From assembly GCA_032622095.1 (NCBI GenBank), contig CP136066.1, forward strand, positions 171,128,664 through 171,192,663: a stretch of DNA of 64,000 nucleotides, in the 5' to 3' direction. Within the stretch, counting starts at the first letter, position 1. Every line of letters begins with the position of its first letter. The notes under the pieces were generated by a model. That model was not told the origin of the DNA. It did no database searches and saw only the letters and a list, made by a program, of their open reading frames with translations. The position numbers and the translations under genes are program-made. This DNA comes from Siphonodentalium dalli. Lineage: Eukaryota; Mollusca; Scaphopoda; Gadilida; Siphonodentaliidae. Shown in pieces: positions 48,074-61,735 of this stretch.

Positions 48074-48955
48074 TTTATAAAGCGATAGCCCGCTTTTTCG
48101 CGGAATAATTGTAACTCCCTACATTTCTTCAGAATTGCCCATCAATGGAAAAAATGTGTTCAAAAACAATATCACTTCTGTGGTTCTTTATTTATCACAC
48201 ACAATTTAATCCCACCCCCTTTAACAAATTATTCATCAAAAAAGCACAATTTTCCACCACCAGTCATGTTCAGGCCCCATTTTCACTCAGTTTTAGGGGT
48301 CTGGTATTGCAAACTTGGATCAGCTATGGAAGACTGTTCAATATTCTTTCCATGAGAGAACTTCTGGTGATGTGAGGTCATTGAGTCCAGATCTGATCAG
48401 CTGAGCATCAAGCGCATGACTTTATCAGCACATTGAAGAATAAAATATGACATTTTCAGGTCTGCAAGGGTGATCCAAGATAACTGGATGTGGGTGTATA
48501 TTGAATTAGTTGAATAAAGATATGCTCTCTTTGAATTGCTGAAGCATTTTCTTAAATGTGTCCAAGTTTTAGTGCTATTAACCTTCAAATGACCATACCC
48601 ACCAGTGGAAATTACACACTTTTATGATATATATCTGTATATCACTGGCTATAAAATCCAAAATACTTGTCAAATTAGGTTCTTATAACAATTGATATTT
48701 GTGTCATTTGCATTATCATGTGACTATTACCACCTTGAATTTTTTTGAAAATACCTTGAAAAGTTGTCATTTTTTATGAAAAATCTTACTATTTTTTTGG
48801 CTGATGTAAGTGAAAGAAGGCATCAGCAGCAAGAATAGCCACATCAAGCATGAGATATTCATTGGACTGAAAGACCAGGCTCTGTAAAATGCATTAAAAT
48901 GCTTTAAAGTGACTCCCAGGAATCAAAAATGATAAAAAGCTATTTTTTGCCTTTA

Positions 48956-49406
48956 GGTTACACTGGTGTAAATGTTTTCCATAGGCCTCAGTGCTAACGT
49001 TTTAGCGTATAGTGTTGGCAATATAAATGTTGGGTCCAAAATTTTCTTTAAATCTGAAAAATTTACATTTTGGGAAACTTTTTACACAAAAAAATCATGT
49101 CTGTCTAGCAGGGAATTCGCCTTTAAATCTTATGTTTTCGTAACTAGTGTCAGAACCGCATAAAAAAATACAGTCATATTTTAGACCACACCAAAAAATT
49201 CAAACTTCACTACAAAGGGTTAATTCCTGTGCCAATGGTTATTTTACCTATGGGAAATCATAGGGAAGAGGTGTGATGATTTTTTTCTGTGAAAAGCACA
49301 CAAGGCTATTGACCAATCAGGCCCCAGTGTCTATTTTATTCTCTCCTATATATTCCTCCCGCATCCGCTACATGTCACTCGGAACCTTATTTACACCAGT
49401 GTAACC
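48956..49406. mobile_element. 450-bp MITE, copy 9
   Basis: Same ends and site; the counterpart of copy 6 at an offset of 8,542 bp, sharing both of its diagnostic variants. Confidence 0.9.
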
Positions 49407-50308
49407 TAAAGCGATAGCCCGCTTTTTCGCGGAATAATTGTAACTCCCTACATTTCTTCAGAATTGCCCATCAATGGAAAAAATGTGTTCAAAAACAATA
49501 TCACTTCTGTGGTTCTTTATTTATCACACACAATTTAACCCCACCCCCTTTAACAAATTATTCATCAAAAAAGCACAATTTTCCACCACCAGTCATGTTC
49601 AGGCCCCATTTTCACTCAGTTTTAGGGGTCTGGTATTGCAAACTTGGATCAGCTATGGAAGACTGTTCAATATTCTTTCCATGAGAGAACTTCTGGTGAT
49701 GTGAGGTCATTGAGTCCAGATCTGATCAGCTGAGCATCAAGCGCATGACTTTATCAGCACATTGAAGAATAAAATATGACATTTTCAGGTCTGCAAGGGT
49801 GATCCAAGATAACTGGATGTGGGTGTATATTGAATTAGTTGAATAAAGATATGCTCTCTTTGAATTGCTGAAGCATTTTCTTAAATGTGTCCAAGTTTTA
49901 GTGCTATTAACCTTCAAATGACCATACCCACCAGTGGAAATTACACACTTTTATGATATATATCTGTATATCACTGGCTATAAAATCCAAAATACTTGTC
50001 AAATTAGGTTCTTATAACAATTGATATATGTGTCGTTGACATGCCCATGTTATGGGTCATTTGCATTATCATGTGACTATTACCACCTTGAATATTTTTG
50101 AAAATACCTTGAAAAGTTGTCATTTTTTATGAAAAATCTTACTATTTTTTTGGCTGATGTAAGTGAAAGAAGGCATCAGCAGCAAGAATAGCCACATCAA
50201 GCATGAGATATTCATTGGACTGAAAGACCAGGCTCTGTAAAATGCATTAAAATGCTTTAAAGTGACTCCCAGGAATCAAAAATGATAAAAAGCTATTTTT
50301 TGCCTTTA

Positions 50309-50759
50309 GGTTACACTGGTGTAAATGTTTTCCATAGGCCTCAGTGCTAACGTTTTAGCGTATAGTGTTGGCAATATAAATGTTGGGTCCAAAATTTTCT
50401 TTAAATCTGAAAAATTTACATTTTGGGAAACTTTTTACACAAAAAAATCATGTCTGTCTAGCAGGGAATTCGCCTTTAAATCTTATGTTTTCGTAACTAG
50501 TGTCAGAACCGCATAAAAAAATACAGTCATATTTTAGACCACACCAAAAAATTCAAACTTCACTACAAAGGGTTAATTCCTGTGCCAATGGTTATTTTAC
50601 CTATGGGAAATCATAGGGAAGAGGTGTGATGATTTTTTTCTGTGAAAAGCACACAAGGCTATTGACCAATCAGGGCCCAGTGTCTATTTTATTCTCTCCT
50701 ATATATTCCTCCCGCATCCGCTAGATGTCACTCGGAACCTTATTTACACCAGTGTAACC
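50309..50759. mobile_element. 450-bp MITE, copy 10
   Basis: Same ends and site; the counterpart of copy 7 at an offset of 7,642 bp. Confidence 0.9.
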
Positions 50760-53700
50760 TAAAGCGATAGCCCTCTTTTTCGCGGAATAATTGTAACTCC
50801 CTACATTTCTTCAGAATTGCCCATCAATGGAAAAAATGTGTTCAAAAACAATATCACTTCTGTGGTTCTTTATTTATCACACACAATTTAACCCCACCCC
50901 CTTTAACACATTATTCATCAAAAAAGCACAATTTTCCACCACCAGTCATGTTCAGGCCCCATTTTCACTCAGTTTTAGGGGTTTGGTATTGCAAACTTGG
51001 ATCAGCTATGGAAGACTGTTCAATATTCTTTCCATGAGAGAACTTCTGGTGATGTGAGGTCATTGAGTCCAGATCTGATCAGCTGAGCATCAAGCGCATG
51101 ACTTTATCAGCACATTGAAGAATAAAATATGACATTTTCAGGTCTGCAAGGGTGATCCAAGATAACTGGATGTGGGTGTATATTGAATTAGTTGAATAAA
51201 GATATGCTCTCTTTGAATTGCTGAAGCATTTTCTTAAATGTGTCCAAGTTTTAGTGCTATTAACCTTCAAATGACCATACCCACCAGTGGAAATTACACA
51301 CTTTTATGATATATATCTGTATATCACTGGCTATAAAATCCAAAATACTTGTCAAATTAGGTTCTTATAACAATTGATATATGTGTCGTTGACATGCCCA
51401 TGTTATGGGTCATTTGCATTATCATGTGACTATTACCACCTTGAATTTTTTTGAAAATACCTTGAAAAGTTGTCATTTTTTATGAAAAATCTTACTATTT
51501 TTTTGGCTGATGTATAAGTGAAAGAAGGCATCAGCAGCAAGAATAGCCACATCAAGCATGAGATATTCATTGGACTGAAAGACCAGGCTCTGTAAAATGC
51601 ATTAAAATGCTTTAAAGTGACTCCCAGGAATCAAAAATGATAAAAAGCTATTTTTTGCCTTTAAAGCGATAGCCCGCTTTTTCGCGGAATAATTGTAACT
51701 CCCTACATTTCTTCAGAATTGCCCATCAATGGAAAAAATGTGTTCAAAAACAATATCACTTCTGTGGTTCTTTATTTATCACACACAATTTAACCCCACC
51801 CCCTTTAACAAATTATTCATCAAAAAAGCACAATTTTCCACCACCAGTCATGTTCAGGCCCCATTTTCACTCAGTTTTAGGGGTCTGGTATTGCAAACTT
51901 GGATCAGCTATGGAAGACTGTTCAATATTCTTTCCATGAGAGAACTTCTGGTGATGTGAGGTCATTGAGTCCAGATCTGATCAGCTGAGCATCAAGCGCA
52001 TGACTTTATCAGCACATTGAAGAATAAAATATGACATTTTCAGGTCTGCAAGGGTGATCCAAGATAACTGGATGTGGGTGTATATTGAATTAGTTGAATA
52101 AAGATATGCTCTCTTTGAATTGCTGAAGCATTTTCTTAAATGTGTCCAAGTTTTAGTGCTATTAACCTTCAAATGACCATACCCACCAGTGGAAATTACA
52201 CACTTTATGATATATATCTGTATATCACTGGCTATAAAATCCAAAATACTTGTCAAATTAGGTTCTTATAACAATTGATATATGTGTCGTTGACATGCCC
52301 ATGTTATGGGTCATTTGCATTATCATGTGACTATTACCACCTTGAATTTTTTTGAAAATACCTTGAAAAGTTGTCATTTTTTATGAAAAATCTTACTATT
52401 TTTTTGGCTGATGTAAGTGAAAGAAGGCATCAGCAGCAAGAATAGCCACATCAAGCATGAGATATTCATTGGACTGAAAGACCAGGCTCTGTAAAATGCA
52501 TTAAAATGCTTTAAAGTGACTCCCAGGAATCAAAAATGATAAAAAGCTATTTTTTGCCTTTAAGCGATAGCCCGCTTTTTCGCGGAATAATTGTAACTCC
52601 CTACATTTCTTCAGAATTGCCCATCAATGGAAAAAATGTGTTCAAAAACAATATCACTTCTGTGGTTCTTTATTTATCACACACAATTTAACCCCACCCC
52701 CTTTAACAAATTGTTCATCAAAAAAGCACAATTTTCCACCACCAGTCATGTTCAGGCCCCATTTTCACTCAGTTTTAGGGGCCTGGTATTGCAAACTTGG
52801 ATCAGCTATGGAAGACTGTTCAATATTCTTTCCATGAGAGAACTTCTGGTGATGTGAGGTCATTGAGTCCAGATCTGATCAGCTGAGCATCAAGCGCATG
52901 ACTTTATCAGCACATTGAAGAATAAAATATGACATTTTCAGGTCTGCAAGGGTGATCCAAGATAACTGGATGTGGGTGTATATTGAATTAGTTGAATAAA
53001 GATATGCTCTCTTTGAATTGCTGAAGCATTTTCTTAAATGTGTCCAAGTTTTAGTGCTATTAACCTTCAAATGACCATACCCACCAGTGGAAATTACACA
53101 CTTTTATGATATATATCTGTATATCACTGTCTATAAAATCCAAAATACTTGTCAAATTAGGTTCTTATAACAATTGATATATGTGTCGTTGACATGCCCA
53201 TGTTATGGGTCATTTGCATTATCATGTGACTATTACCACCTTGAATTTTTTTGAAAATACCTTGAAAAGTTGTCATTTTTTATGAAAAATCTTACTATTT
53301 TTTTGGCTGATGTAAGTGAAAGAAGGCATCAGCAGCAAGAATAGCCACATCAAGCATGAGATATTCATTGGACTGAAAGACCAGGCTCTGTAAAATGCAT
53401 TAAAATGCTTTAAAGTGACTCCCAGGAATCAAAAATGATAAAAAGCTATTTTTTGCCTTTAAAGCGATAGCCCGCTTTTTCGCGGAATAATTGTAACTCC
53501 CTACATTTCTTCAGAATTGCCCATCAATGGAAAAAATGTGTTCAAAAACAATATCACTTCTGTGGTTCTTTATTTATCACACACAATTTAACCCCACCCC
53601 CTTTAACAAATTATTCATCAAAAAAGCACAATTTTCCACCACCAGTCATGTTCAGGCCCCATTTTCACTCAGTTTTAGGGGTCTGGTATTGCAAACTTGG

Positions 53701-54361
53701 ATCAGCTATGGAAGACTGTTCAATATTCTTTCCATGAGAGAACTTCTGGTGATGTGAGGTCATTGAGTCCAGATCTGATCAGCTGAGCATCAAGCGCATG
53801 ACTTTATCAGCACATTGAAGAATAAAATATGACATTTTCAGGTCTGCAAGGGTGATCCAAGATAACTGGATGTGGGTGTATATTGAATTAGTTGAATAAA
53901 GATATGCTCTCTTTGAATTGCTGAAGCATTTTCTTAAATGTGTCCAAGTTTTAGTGCTATTAACCTTCAAATGACCATACCCACCAGTGGAAATTACACA
54001 CTTTTATGATATATATCTGTATATCACTGGCTATAAAATCCAAAATACTTGTCAAATTAGGTTCTTATAACAATTGATATATGTGTCGTTGACATGCCCA
54101 TGTTATGGGTCATTTGCATTATCATGTGACTATTACCACCTTGAATTTTTTTGAAAATACCTTGAAAAGTTGTCATTTTTTATGAAAAATCTTACTATTT
54201 TTTTGGCTGATGTAAGTGAAAGAAGGCATCAGCAGCAAGAATAGCCACATCAAGCATGAGATATTCATTGGACTGAAAGACCAGGCTCTGTAAAATGCAT
54301 TAAAATGCTTTAAAGTGACTCCCAGGAATCAAAAATGATAAAAAGCTATTTTTTGCCTTTA

Positions 54362-54812
54362 GGTTACACTGGTGTAAATGTTTTCCATAGGCCTCAGTGC
54401 TAACGTTTTAGCGTATAGTGTTGGCAATATAAATGTTGGGTCCAAAATTTTCTTTAAATCTGAAAAATTTACATTTTGGGAAACTTTTTACACAAAAAAA
54501 TCATGTCTGTCTAGCAGGGAATTCGCCTTTAAATCTTATGTTTTCGTAACTAGTGTCAGAACCGCATAAAAAAATACAGTCATATTTTAGACCACACCAA
54601 AAAATTCAAACTTCACTACAAAGGGTTAATTCCTGTGCCAATGGTTATTTTACCTATGGGAAATCATAGGGAAGAGGTGTGATGATTTTTTTCTGTGAAA
54701 AGCACACAAGGCTATTGACCAATCAGGGCCCAGTGTCTATTTTATTCTCTCCTATATATTCCTCCCGCATCCGCTAGATGTCACTCAGAACCTTATTTAC
54801 ACCAGTGTAACC
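54362..54812. mobile_element. 450-bp MITE, copy 11
   Basis: Same ends, with the longer right flank TTTATAAAGCG as in copies 5 and 8, but without their internal variants. A private change gives CACTCAGAACC. Confidence 0.9.
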
Positions 54813-55718
54813 TTTATAAAGCGATAGCCCGCTTTTTCGCGGAATAATTGTAACTCCCTACATTTCTTCAGAATTGCCCATCAATGGAAAAAATGTGTTC
54901 AAAAACAATATCACTTCTGTGGTTCTTTATTTATCACACACAATTTAACCCCACCCCCTTTAACAAATTATTCATCAAAAAAGCACAATTTTCCACCACC
55001 AGTCATGTTCAGGCCCCATTTTCACTCAGTTTTAGGGGTCTGGTATTGCAAACTTGGATCAGCTATGGAAGACTGTTCAATATTCTTTCCATGAGAGAAC
55101 TTCTGGTGATGTGAGGTCATTGAGTCCAGATCTGATCAGCTGAGCATCAAGCGCATGACTTTATCAGCACATTGAAGAATAAAATATGACATTTTCAGGT
55201 CTGCAAGGGTGATCCAAGATACCTGGATGTGGGTGTATATTGAATTAGTTGAATAAAGATATGCTCTCTTTGAATTGCTGAAGCATTTTCTTAAATGTGT
55301 CCAAGTTTTAGTGCTATTAACCTTCAAATGACCATACCCACCAGTGGAAATTACACACTTTTATGATATATATCTGTATATCACTGGCTATAAAATCCAA
55401 AATACTTGTCAAATTAGGTTCTTATAACAATTGATATATGTGTCGTTGACATGCCCATGTTATGGGTCATTTGCATTATCATGTGACTATTACCACCTTG
55501 AATTTTTTTGAAAATACCTTGAAAAGTTGTCATTTTTTATGAAAAATCTTACTATTTTTTTGGCTGATGTAAGTGAAAGAAGGCATCAGCAGCAAGAATA
55601 GCCACATCAAGCATGAGATATTCATTGGACTGAAAGACCAGGCTCTGTAAAATGCATTAAAATGCTTTAAAGTGACTCCCAGGAATCAAAAATGATAAAA
55701 AGCTATTTTTTGCCTTTA

Positions 55719-56169
55719 GGTTACACTGGTGTAAATGTTTTCCATAGGCCTCAGTGCTAACGTTTTAGCGTATAGTGTTGGCAATATAAATGTTGGGTCC
55801 AAAATTTTCTTTAAATCTGAAAAATTTACATTTTGGGAAACTTTTTACACAAAAAAATCATGTCTGTCTAGCAGGGAATTCGCCTTTAAATCTTATGTTT
55901 TCGTAACTAGTGTCAGAACCGCATAAAAAAATACAGTCATATTTTAGACCACACCAAAAAATTCAAACTTCACTACAAAGGGTTAATTCCTGTGCCAATG
56001 GTTATTTTACCTATGGGAAATCATAGGGAAGAGGTGTGATGATTTTTTTCTGTGAAAAGCACACAAGGCTATTGACCAATCAGGGCCCAGTGTCTATTTT
56101 ATTCTCTCCTATATATTCCTCCCGCATCCGCTAGATGTCACTCGGAACCTTATTTACACCAGTGTAACC
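55719..56169. mobile_element. 450-bp MITE, copy 12
   Basis: Same ends and site, with no private variant noticed. Confidence 0.9.
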
Positions 56170-57071
56170 TAAAGCGATAGCCCGCTTTTTCGCGGAATAA
56201 TTGTAACTCCCTACATTTCTTCAGAATTGCCCATCAATGGAAAAAATGTGTTCAAAAACAATATCACTTCTGTGGTTCTTTATTTATCACACACAATTTA
56301 ACCCCACCTCCTTTAACAAATTATTCATCAAAAAAGCACAATTTTCCACCACCAGTCATGTTCAGGCCCCATTTTCACTCAGTTTTAGGGGTCTGGTATT
56401 GCAAACTTGGATCAGCTATGGAAGACTGTTCAATATTCTTTCCATGAGAGAACTTCTGGTGATGTGAGGTCATTGAGTCCAGATCTGATCAGCTGAGCAT
56501 CAAGCGCATGACTTTATCAGCACATTGAAGAATAAAATATGACATTTTCAGGTCTGCAAGGGTGATCCAAGATAACTGGATGTGGGTGTATATTGAATTA
56601 GTTGAATAAAGATATGCTCTCTTTGAATTGCTGAAGCATTTTCTTAAATGTGTCCAAGTTTTAGTGCTATTAACCTTCAAATGACCATACCCACCAGTGG
56701 AAATTACACACTTTTATGATATATATCTGTATATCACTGGCTATAAAATCCAAAATACTTGTCAAATTAGGTTCTTATAACAATTGATATATGTGTCGTT
56801 GACATGCCCATGTTATGGGTCATTTGCATTATCATGTGACTATTACCACCTTGAATTTTTTTGAAAATACCTTGAAAAGTTGTCATTTTTTATGAAAAAT
56901 CTTACTATTTTTTTGGCTGATGTAAGTGAAAGAAGGCATCAGCAGCAAGAATAGCCACATCAAGCATGAGATATTCATTGGACTGAAAGACCAGGCTCTG
57001 TAAAATGCATTAAAATGCTTTAAAGTGACTCCCAGGAATCAAAAATGATAAAAAGCTATTTTTTGCCTTTA

Positions 57072-57521
57072 GGTTACACTGGTGTAAATGTTTTCCATAG
57101 GCCTCAGTGCTAACGTTTTAGCGTATAGTGTTGGCAATATAAATGTTGGGTCCAAAATTTTCTTTAAATCTGAAAAATTTACATTTTGGGAAACTTTTTA
57201 CACAAAAAAATCATGTCTGTCTAGCAGGGAATTCGCCTTTAAATCTTATGTTTTCGTAACTAGTGTCAGAACCGCATAAAAAAATACAGTCATATTTTAG
57301 ACCACACCAAAAATTCAAACTTCACTACAAAGGGTTAATTCCTGTGCCAATGGTTATTTTACCTATGGGAAATCATAGGGAAGAGGTGTGATGATTTTTT
57401 TCTGTGAAAAGCACACAAGGCTATTGACCAATCAGGGCCCAGTGTCTATTTTATTCTCTCCTATATATTCCTCCCGCATCCGCTAGATGTCACTCGGAAC
57501 CTTATTTACACCAGTGTAACC
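57072..57521. mobile_element. 450-bp MITE, copy 13
   Basis: Same ends and site, one base shorter in an A run. Copies 11, 12 and 13 lie in three successive monomers. Confidence 0.9.
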
Positions 57522-60142
57522 TAAAGCGATAGCCCGCTTTTTCGCGGAATAATTGTAACTCCCTACATTTCTTCAGAATTGCCCATCAATGGAAAAAATG
57601 TGTTCAAAAACAATATCACTTCTGTGGTTCTTTATTTATCACACACAATTTAACCCCACCCCCTTTAACAAATTATTCATCAAAAAAGCACAATTTTCCA
57701 CCACCAGTCATGTTCAGGCCCCATTTTCACTCAGTTTTAGGGGTCTGGTATTGCAAACTTGGATCAGCTATGGAAGACTGTTCAATATTCTTTCCATGAG
57801 AGAACATCTGGTGATGTGAGGTCATTGAGTCCAGATCTGATCAGCTGAGCATCAAGCGCATGACTTTATCAGCACATTGAAGAATAAAATATGACATTTT
57901 CAGGTCTGCAAGGGTGATCCAAGATAACTGGATGTGGGTGTATATTGAATTAGTTGAATAAAGATATGCTCTCTTTGAATTGCTGAAGCATTTTCTTAAA
58001 TGTGTCCAAGTTTTAGTGCTATTAACCTTCAAATGACCATACCCACCAGTGGAAATTACACACTTTTATGATATATATCTGTATATCACTGGCTATAAAA
58101 TCCAAAATACTTGTCAAATTAGGTTCTTATAACAATTGATATATGTGTCGTTGACATGCCCATGTTATGGGTCATTTGCATTATCATGTGACTATTACCA
58201 CCTTGAATTTTTTTGAAAATACCTTGAAAAGTTGTCATTTTTTATGAAAAATCTTACTATTTTTTTGGCTGATGTAAGTGAAAGAAGGCATCAGTAGCAA
58301 GAATAGCCACATCAAGCATGAGATATTCATTGGACTGAAAGACCAGGCTCTGTAAAATGCATTAAAATGCTTTAAAGTGACTCCCAGGAATCAAAAATGA
58401 TAAAAAGCTATTTTTTGCCTTTAAGCGATAGCCCGCTTTTTCGCGGAATAATTGTAACTCCCTACATTTCTTCAGAATTGCCCATCAATGGAAAAAATGT
58501 GTTCAAAAACAATATCACTTCTGTGGTTCTTTATTTATCACACACAATTTAACCCCACCCCCTTTAACAAATTATTCATCAAAAAAGCACAATTTTCCAC
58601 CACCAGTCATGTTCAGGCCCCATTTTCACTCAGTTTTAGGGGTCTGGTATTGCAAACTTGGATCAGCTATGGAAGACTGTTCAATATTCTTTCCATGAGA
58701 GAACTTTTGGTGATGTGAGGTCATTGAGTCCAGATCTGATCAGCTGAGCATCAAGCGCATGACTTTATCAGCACATTGAAGAATAAAATATGACATTTTC
58801 AGGTCTGCAAGGGTGATCCAAGATAACTGGATGTGGGTGTATATTGAATTAGTTGAATAAAGATATGCTCTCTTTGAATTGCTGAAGCATTTTCTTAAAT
58901 GTGTCCAAGTTTTAGTGCTATTAACCTTCAAATGACCATACCCACCAGTGGAAATTACACACTTTTATGATATATATCTGTATATCACTGGCTATAAAAT
59001 CCAAAATACTTGTCAAATTAGGTTCTTATAACAATTGATATATGTGTCGTTGACATGCCCATGTTATGGGTCATTTGCATTATCATGTGACTATTACCAC
59101 CTTGAATTTTTTTGAAAATACCTTGAAAAGTTGTCATTTTTTATGAAAAATCTTACTATTTTTTTGGCTGATGTAAGTGAAAGAAGACATCAGCAGCAAG
59201 AATAGCCACATCAAGCATGAGATATTCATTGGACTGAAAGACCAGGCTCTGTAAAATGCATTAAAATGCTTTAAAGTGACTCCCAGGAATCAAAAATGAT
59301 AAAAAGCTATTTTTTGCCTAAAGCGATAGCCCGCTTTTTCGCGGAATAATTGTAACTCCCTACATTTCTTCAGAATTGCCCATCAATGGAAAAAATGTGT
59401 TCAAAAACAATATCACTTCTGTGGTTCTTTATTTATCACACACAATTTAACCCCACCCCCTTTAACAAATTATTCATCAAAAAAGCACAATTTTCCACCA
59501 CCAGTCATGTTCAGGCCCCATTTTCACTCAGTTTTAGGGGTCTGGTATTGCAAACTTGGATCAGCTATGGAAGACTGTTCAATATTCTTTTCATGAGAGA
59601 ACTTCTGGTGATGTGAGGTCATTGAGTCCAGATCTGATCAGCTGAGCATCAAGCGCATGACTTTATCAGCACATTGAAGAATAAAATATGACATTTTCAG
59701 GTCTGCAAGGGTGATCCAAGATAACTGGATGTGGGTGTATATTGAATTAGTTGAATAAAGATATGCTCTCTTTGAATTGCTGAAGCATTTTCTTAAATGT
59801 GTCCACGTTTTAGTGCTATTAACCTTCAAATGACCATACCCACCAGTGGAAATTACACACTTTTATGATATATATCTGTATATCACTGGCTATAAAATCC
59901 AAAATACTTGTCAAATTAGGTTCTTATAACAATTGATATATGTGTCGTTGACATGCCCATGTTATGGGTCATTTGCATTATCATGTGACTATTACCACCT
60001 TGAATTTTTTTGAAAATACCTTGAAAAGTTGTCATTTTTTATGAAAAATCTTACTATTTTTTTGGCTGATGTAAGTGAAAGAAGGCATCAGCAGCAAGAA
60101 TAGCCACATCAAGCATGAGATATTCATTGGACTGAAAGACCA

Positions 60143-61735
60143 CCCTTGCAAAAAGAAATCCAAGCTTTTTTAAAGAAGTTTGGGAATCCTAGGAATTCAT
60201 AGGATTTCCTAGGTTTGATCCAAGCTTTTTGAATGAAAAAATGTACTCTTCAGCAAAGTTTGGAAATCCTTGGTTGGAACCTTGGTAAAGCTAAGTAAAG
60301 CTTGGATCTAAGGTTTACCAACGTTGTCACATAAAGTTAAACCTTTGAAAAGCTTGGAAAAGCTTGGAAATCCTTGACTGAGTGTTGACCAAACCTTGGT
60401 AAAGCTGAGTAAAGCTTGGATCTAAATTTTACCTAACTTTACCAAGCTTTGCCAAGGTTGCACATAAAGTGGGAAAAGCTTGGAAAAGCTTGGAAATCCT
60501 AATCAAACCTTGGTAAAGTTAAGTAAAGCTTGGAAATCCTTGGAAAAGCTTGGTAAAGTTTAGTTGTAGGTCACATGACTGGGTCACATGACTATGCAGA
60601 CGTCACTGTTGTCTGTGGCAGCATTTTGAATTAACTGTTGCACTGAGTTTAAATCCATGTTTTATTACAACAATCTTCAGGTGAGTTATTGCTTGTGTGG
60701 CCCTAATGTTTTCTATTTGACTCATAGAATATGGTTGTAGTGATATTTTTATTTATGATATTATGTTAACAATTATTTTACCATTTCCAAGAATAACCTT
60801 CAGGACCACTATCTACCTTTTCATTCCAAAGGCTTGTCTCTATCATTATATATTATCAGCTAATTTATCTAATTTAACTGTTTTATCACACTCCAAATAC
60901 CTCAGATCCATAAACATATACCTGTGAATATTATTCTATACATTTTACAGGGTATAAGGTACCATTTATCTCAATCTAAATAGAATAACAAAATTCTGAC
61001 TGAAAAGTGAACTTGAATGAATAATATCATGAATGATTATATGGCATGGTTCATGACTGTTGTAAATTTCAAGAGATTGTATCATTAATGATGATAATAT
61101 TGTCAAAGTTGAAGCCTTTGCAGTGTCATTAGAGATTTTCACCTTTTAAATACAAAACAATTGCAACCTTGGTAAAGCTGGGTTACAACCTTGGCCAAGG
61201 TCATTTACAACCTTGGTAAAGCTTGGTAAAGTTAGGATGGAATTCAAAGCTTGGTAAAGCTTGGAAAAGCTAGGCTGGAACCTTGATAAAGCTTGGAAAA
61301 GCTGAGCTGGAACCTTGGTAAAGCTAGGTAAAGCTAGGCTGGAACCTTGGTAAAGCTTGGTAAAGCTAGGTAAAGCTAGGCTGGAACCTTGGTAAAGCTT
61401 GGTAAAGCTAGGTAAAGCTAGGATGGAACCTTGGTAAAGCTTGGTAAAGCTAGGTAAAGCTAGATTGGAAACCTTGGTAAAGCTTAGTAAAGTTATGATT
61501 AAGATTTTGTAAAGCTTGGAAATCCTTGGATAAGCTCGGTTTAATTTGCTGAGGTATTCCAAGGTTTTCCGAACTTGAAACGGGCCAATACCGCCCCAAG
61601 GATTTCCCAGCTTTTCCAAGGTCTCTAATCCTAGGATATCCTAGGAATTCCAAGGAATTTTCCTAACTTTTCCAAGCTTTTATTCCCAGGATATCCTAGG
61701 AATTCCTTGGATATCCTAGGACATTTTGGTAAGGG
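60143..61735. mobile_element. 1.6-kb insertion rich in AAGCTTGG / CCTTGGTAAAG repeats
   Basis: It interrupts monomer 34 between GACCA and GGCTCTG. The ends CCCTTGCAAAAAG and CATTTTGGTAAGGG are weakly inverted (CCCTT plus A-rich), and CA is duplicated at the flanks. The outer parts (60143-60560 and 61160-61735) consist of degenerate repeats of CCTTGGTAAAGCTTGG, GGTAAAGCTAGG and palindromic words such as CCTAGGATATCCTAGG. The centre (60565-61145) is unique sequence with possible promoter motifs. A 157-codon minus-strand frame at 61146-61619 is only a translation of the repeats. It is probably a non-autonomous element; the superfamily is unknown. Confidence 0.7.
60570..60680 (+). promoter_or_regulatory. 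Possible promoter and first exon inside the insertion
   Basis: Two copies of the palindromic E-box GTCACATGAC lie at 60570 and 60583, followed by GACGTCAC (CRE-like) at 60599. An ATG at 60657 opens eight codons ending CAG at 60680, followed by the strong donor GTGAGT at 60681. Together this resembles the start of a transcription unit captured in the element. No downstream acceptor or coding exon was recognised, so it remains tentative. Confidence 0.3.

Noticed and set aside
61146-61619. 157-codon minus-strand frame with LPSFTKLYQGS repeats
   Set aside because: Translation of degenerate GGTAAAGCTTGG repeats in the 60143-61735 insertion.
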